Assembly: GCA_016865035.1 (NCBI GenBank)
Contig: CP018227.1
Span: 590,001 to 654,000, forward strand
Length of the DNA stretch: 64,000 nucleotides
Source of the DNA: Kordiimonadales bacterium IMCC3096
Lineage (GTDB): Bacteria > Pseudomonadota > Alphaproteobacteria > Minwuiales > Minwuiaceae
Reading direction: 5' to 3'
Shown here: one piece after another, positions 63,312-64,000 of the stretch
How positions within the stretch are numbered: position 1 is the first letter of the stretch
How the letters are laid out: each line of letters begins with the position of its first letter
Program-made: the position numbers and the translations under genes
Notes under the pieces: generated by a model
What the model was told of the DNA's origin: nothing
What the model saw: the letters and a program-made list of their open reading frames with translations, nothing else
The model's database searches: none

Positions 63312-64000
63312 ATGAGAATTTCCACCCGGGTCTCCGATCTGCTTGTGCTTTCCATCGTGGCGTTCAACGCCATGGTCGGTTCAGCCCGGACGATTGTCGC
63401 CGATGAGGGATGGGCATTGGCGGCGGGGGACCTGTTCGGCGTCAGCGCGGTTGTCTGGATCGCCCTGGGTCTCGCTGCCTTTCGCCTGCGACAGGCAGCA
63501 GCGAAAGGACAGGTCCCGGCCTGGCAGGCACTGCTCGTGAGCATCCTGTGCCTCGTGCCCTCTGCCCAGGTCGCGTGGCTTGCGGGAACGATCTACTTCC
63601 TTGCCCGGCTGGTGCAGGACCGCGGCAACACCGCCGTTCCGCATGCGGGTCTCCTCATCGCGCTTGCATTGTGTGCCCGAACGCCGGTGACATGGATGCT
63701 GACGACCCTGTTCGCCGAGCCGCTGCTGCAGTTCGATGCCGTCCTGGCGGGGTGGCTCGCCAGTCAGACAACCCTGATCGCCGGAATCGAAGGCAATGTC
63801 GTCGTCCATGAGTCCGGACACAGGCTGTTCGTGATGACGGGATGCAGTTCGTGGAACAATCTGTCTCTCGCGCTGCTCTTCTGGTTCGCGATGACGCGCG
63901 GGTTGATGGCAGACGGCACAAGGCCGCCACTCTGGTACCCCACAATGGTCGGTGCATCCGTTGTCCTGATCAACGTTGCGCGCCTGAGCATCATGGCCCG
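63312..64000 (+). CDS. Exosortase/archaeosortase family protein (3' end outside window)
   Basis: The ATG at 63312 has a GAGGA site eight bases before it, and the frame stays open for 229 residues to the window edge. It has about six membrane segments. The exosortase active-site pattern is present: C178 in MTGCSSWNNLSL and R224 in INVARLSIMA, each at the start of a late membrane segment. Exosortases recognise and cut PEP-CTERM-like tails at the inner membrane in EPS-producing bacteria. The DUF4114 protein at 52324 is the likely substrate. The subtype cannot be named from this fragment. Confidence 0.75.
   Translation, partial: MRISTRVSDLLVLSIVAFNAMVGSARTIVADEGWALAAGDLFGVSAVVWIALGLAAFRLRQAAAKGQVPAWQALLVSILCLVPSAQVAWLAGTIYFLARLVQDRGNTAVPHAGLLIALALCARTPVTWMLTTLFAEPLLQFDAVLAGWLASQTTLIAGIEGNVVVHESGHRLFVMTGCSSWNNLSLALLFWFAMTRGLMADGTRPPLWYPTMVGASVVLINVARLSIMA

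Overview
The window is about 64 kb of high-GC, gene-dense DNA from a Gram-negative bacterium, most likely an alphaproteobacterium. The gene families suggest this: an EPS-associated MarR regulator, a NusG paralogue, a DUF2189 membrane protein and a biuret hydrolase close to the rhizobial enzyme. The exact genus cannot be read from the sequence. There are no rRNA or tRNA genes, insertion sequences or CRISPR arrays. The window cuts a gene at each end: a NusG/RfaH-like antiterminator on the left and an exosortase-like protein on the right.

Region 1 (about 1-29,900) is one very long plus-strand surface-polysaccharide operon. It starts with a MarR-type EPS regulator and runs through galE, gmd, an O-antigen ABC exporter (Wzm, and Wzt with a C-terminal sugar-binding domain), many glycosyltransferases, two N-acetyl-sugar amidotransferases, hisH/hisF paralogues, WbpB/WbpD/WbpE-type genes, three methyltransferases, a polymerase-like membrane protein and a carbamoyltransferase. 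Most neighbours overlap by a few bases. The encoded chemistry points to a glycan containing an amidinated 2,3-diacetamido-uronic acid, exported by an ABC transporter. A NusG paralogue is encoded divergently, which fits processive antitermination of such a long transcript.

Region 2 (about 30,000-31,850) is a scar: the last codons of a heme/iron permease (hmuU-like) without the rest of the gene, an intact hmuV-like ATPase, and a minus-strand LysR regulator.

Region 3 (about 31,860-46,530) is a nitrogen-scavenging block: a peptide/nickel-type ABC transporter (binding protein, two permeases, fused double ATPase), allophanate hydrolase, a BMP-family ABC transporter, formamidase, biuret amidohydrolase, a second cysteine hydrolase and a cupin. 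Biuret would be cut to allophanate and then to CO2 and ammonia. Upstream of both transporter operons lies the same two-part DNA motif, a LysR box plus an identical 13-mer at fixed spacing, so one LysR protein probably controls both.

Region 4 (about 46,550-49,250) holds ordinary accessory genes: a DUF2189 membrane protein, a quinone-type oxidoreductase and a GST-like protein.

Region 5 (about 49,400-64,000) is a second, Wzx/Wzy-type polysaccharide locus coupled to an exosortase system. It has a sigma-54 response regulator, a flippase, a secreted DUF4114 protein with a PEP-CTERM-like tail, an O-antigen ligase/polymerase, a chain-length protein, a small lipoprotein, acyl- and glycosyltransferases, an undecaprenyl-phosphate sugar transferase, a previously easy-to-miss 48-residue ORF, and on the plus strand a glycosyltransferase followed by an exosortase. 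Two divergent sigma-54 (-24/-12) promoters sit in the 275-bp gap between the two arms. This is the best candidate in the window for a little-described system.
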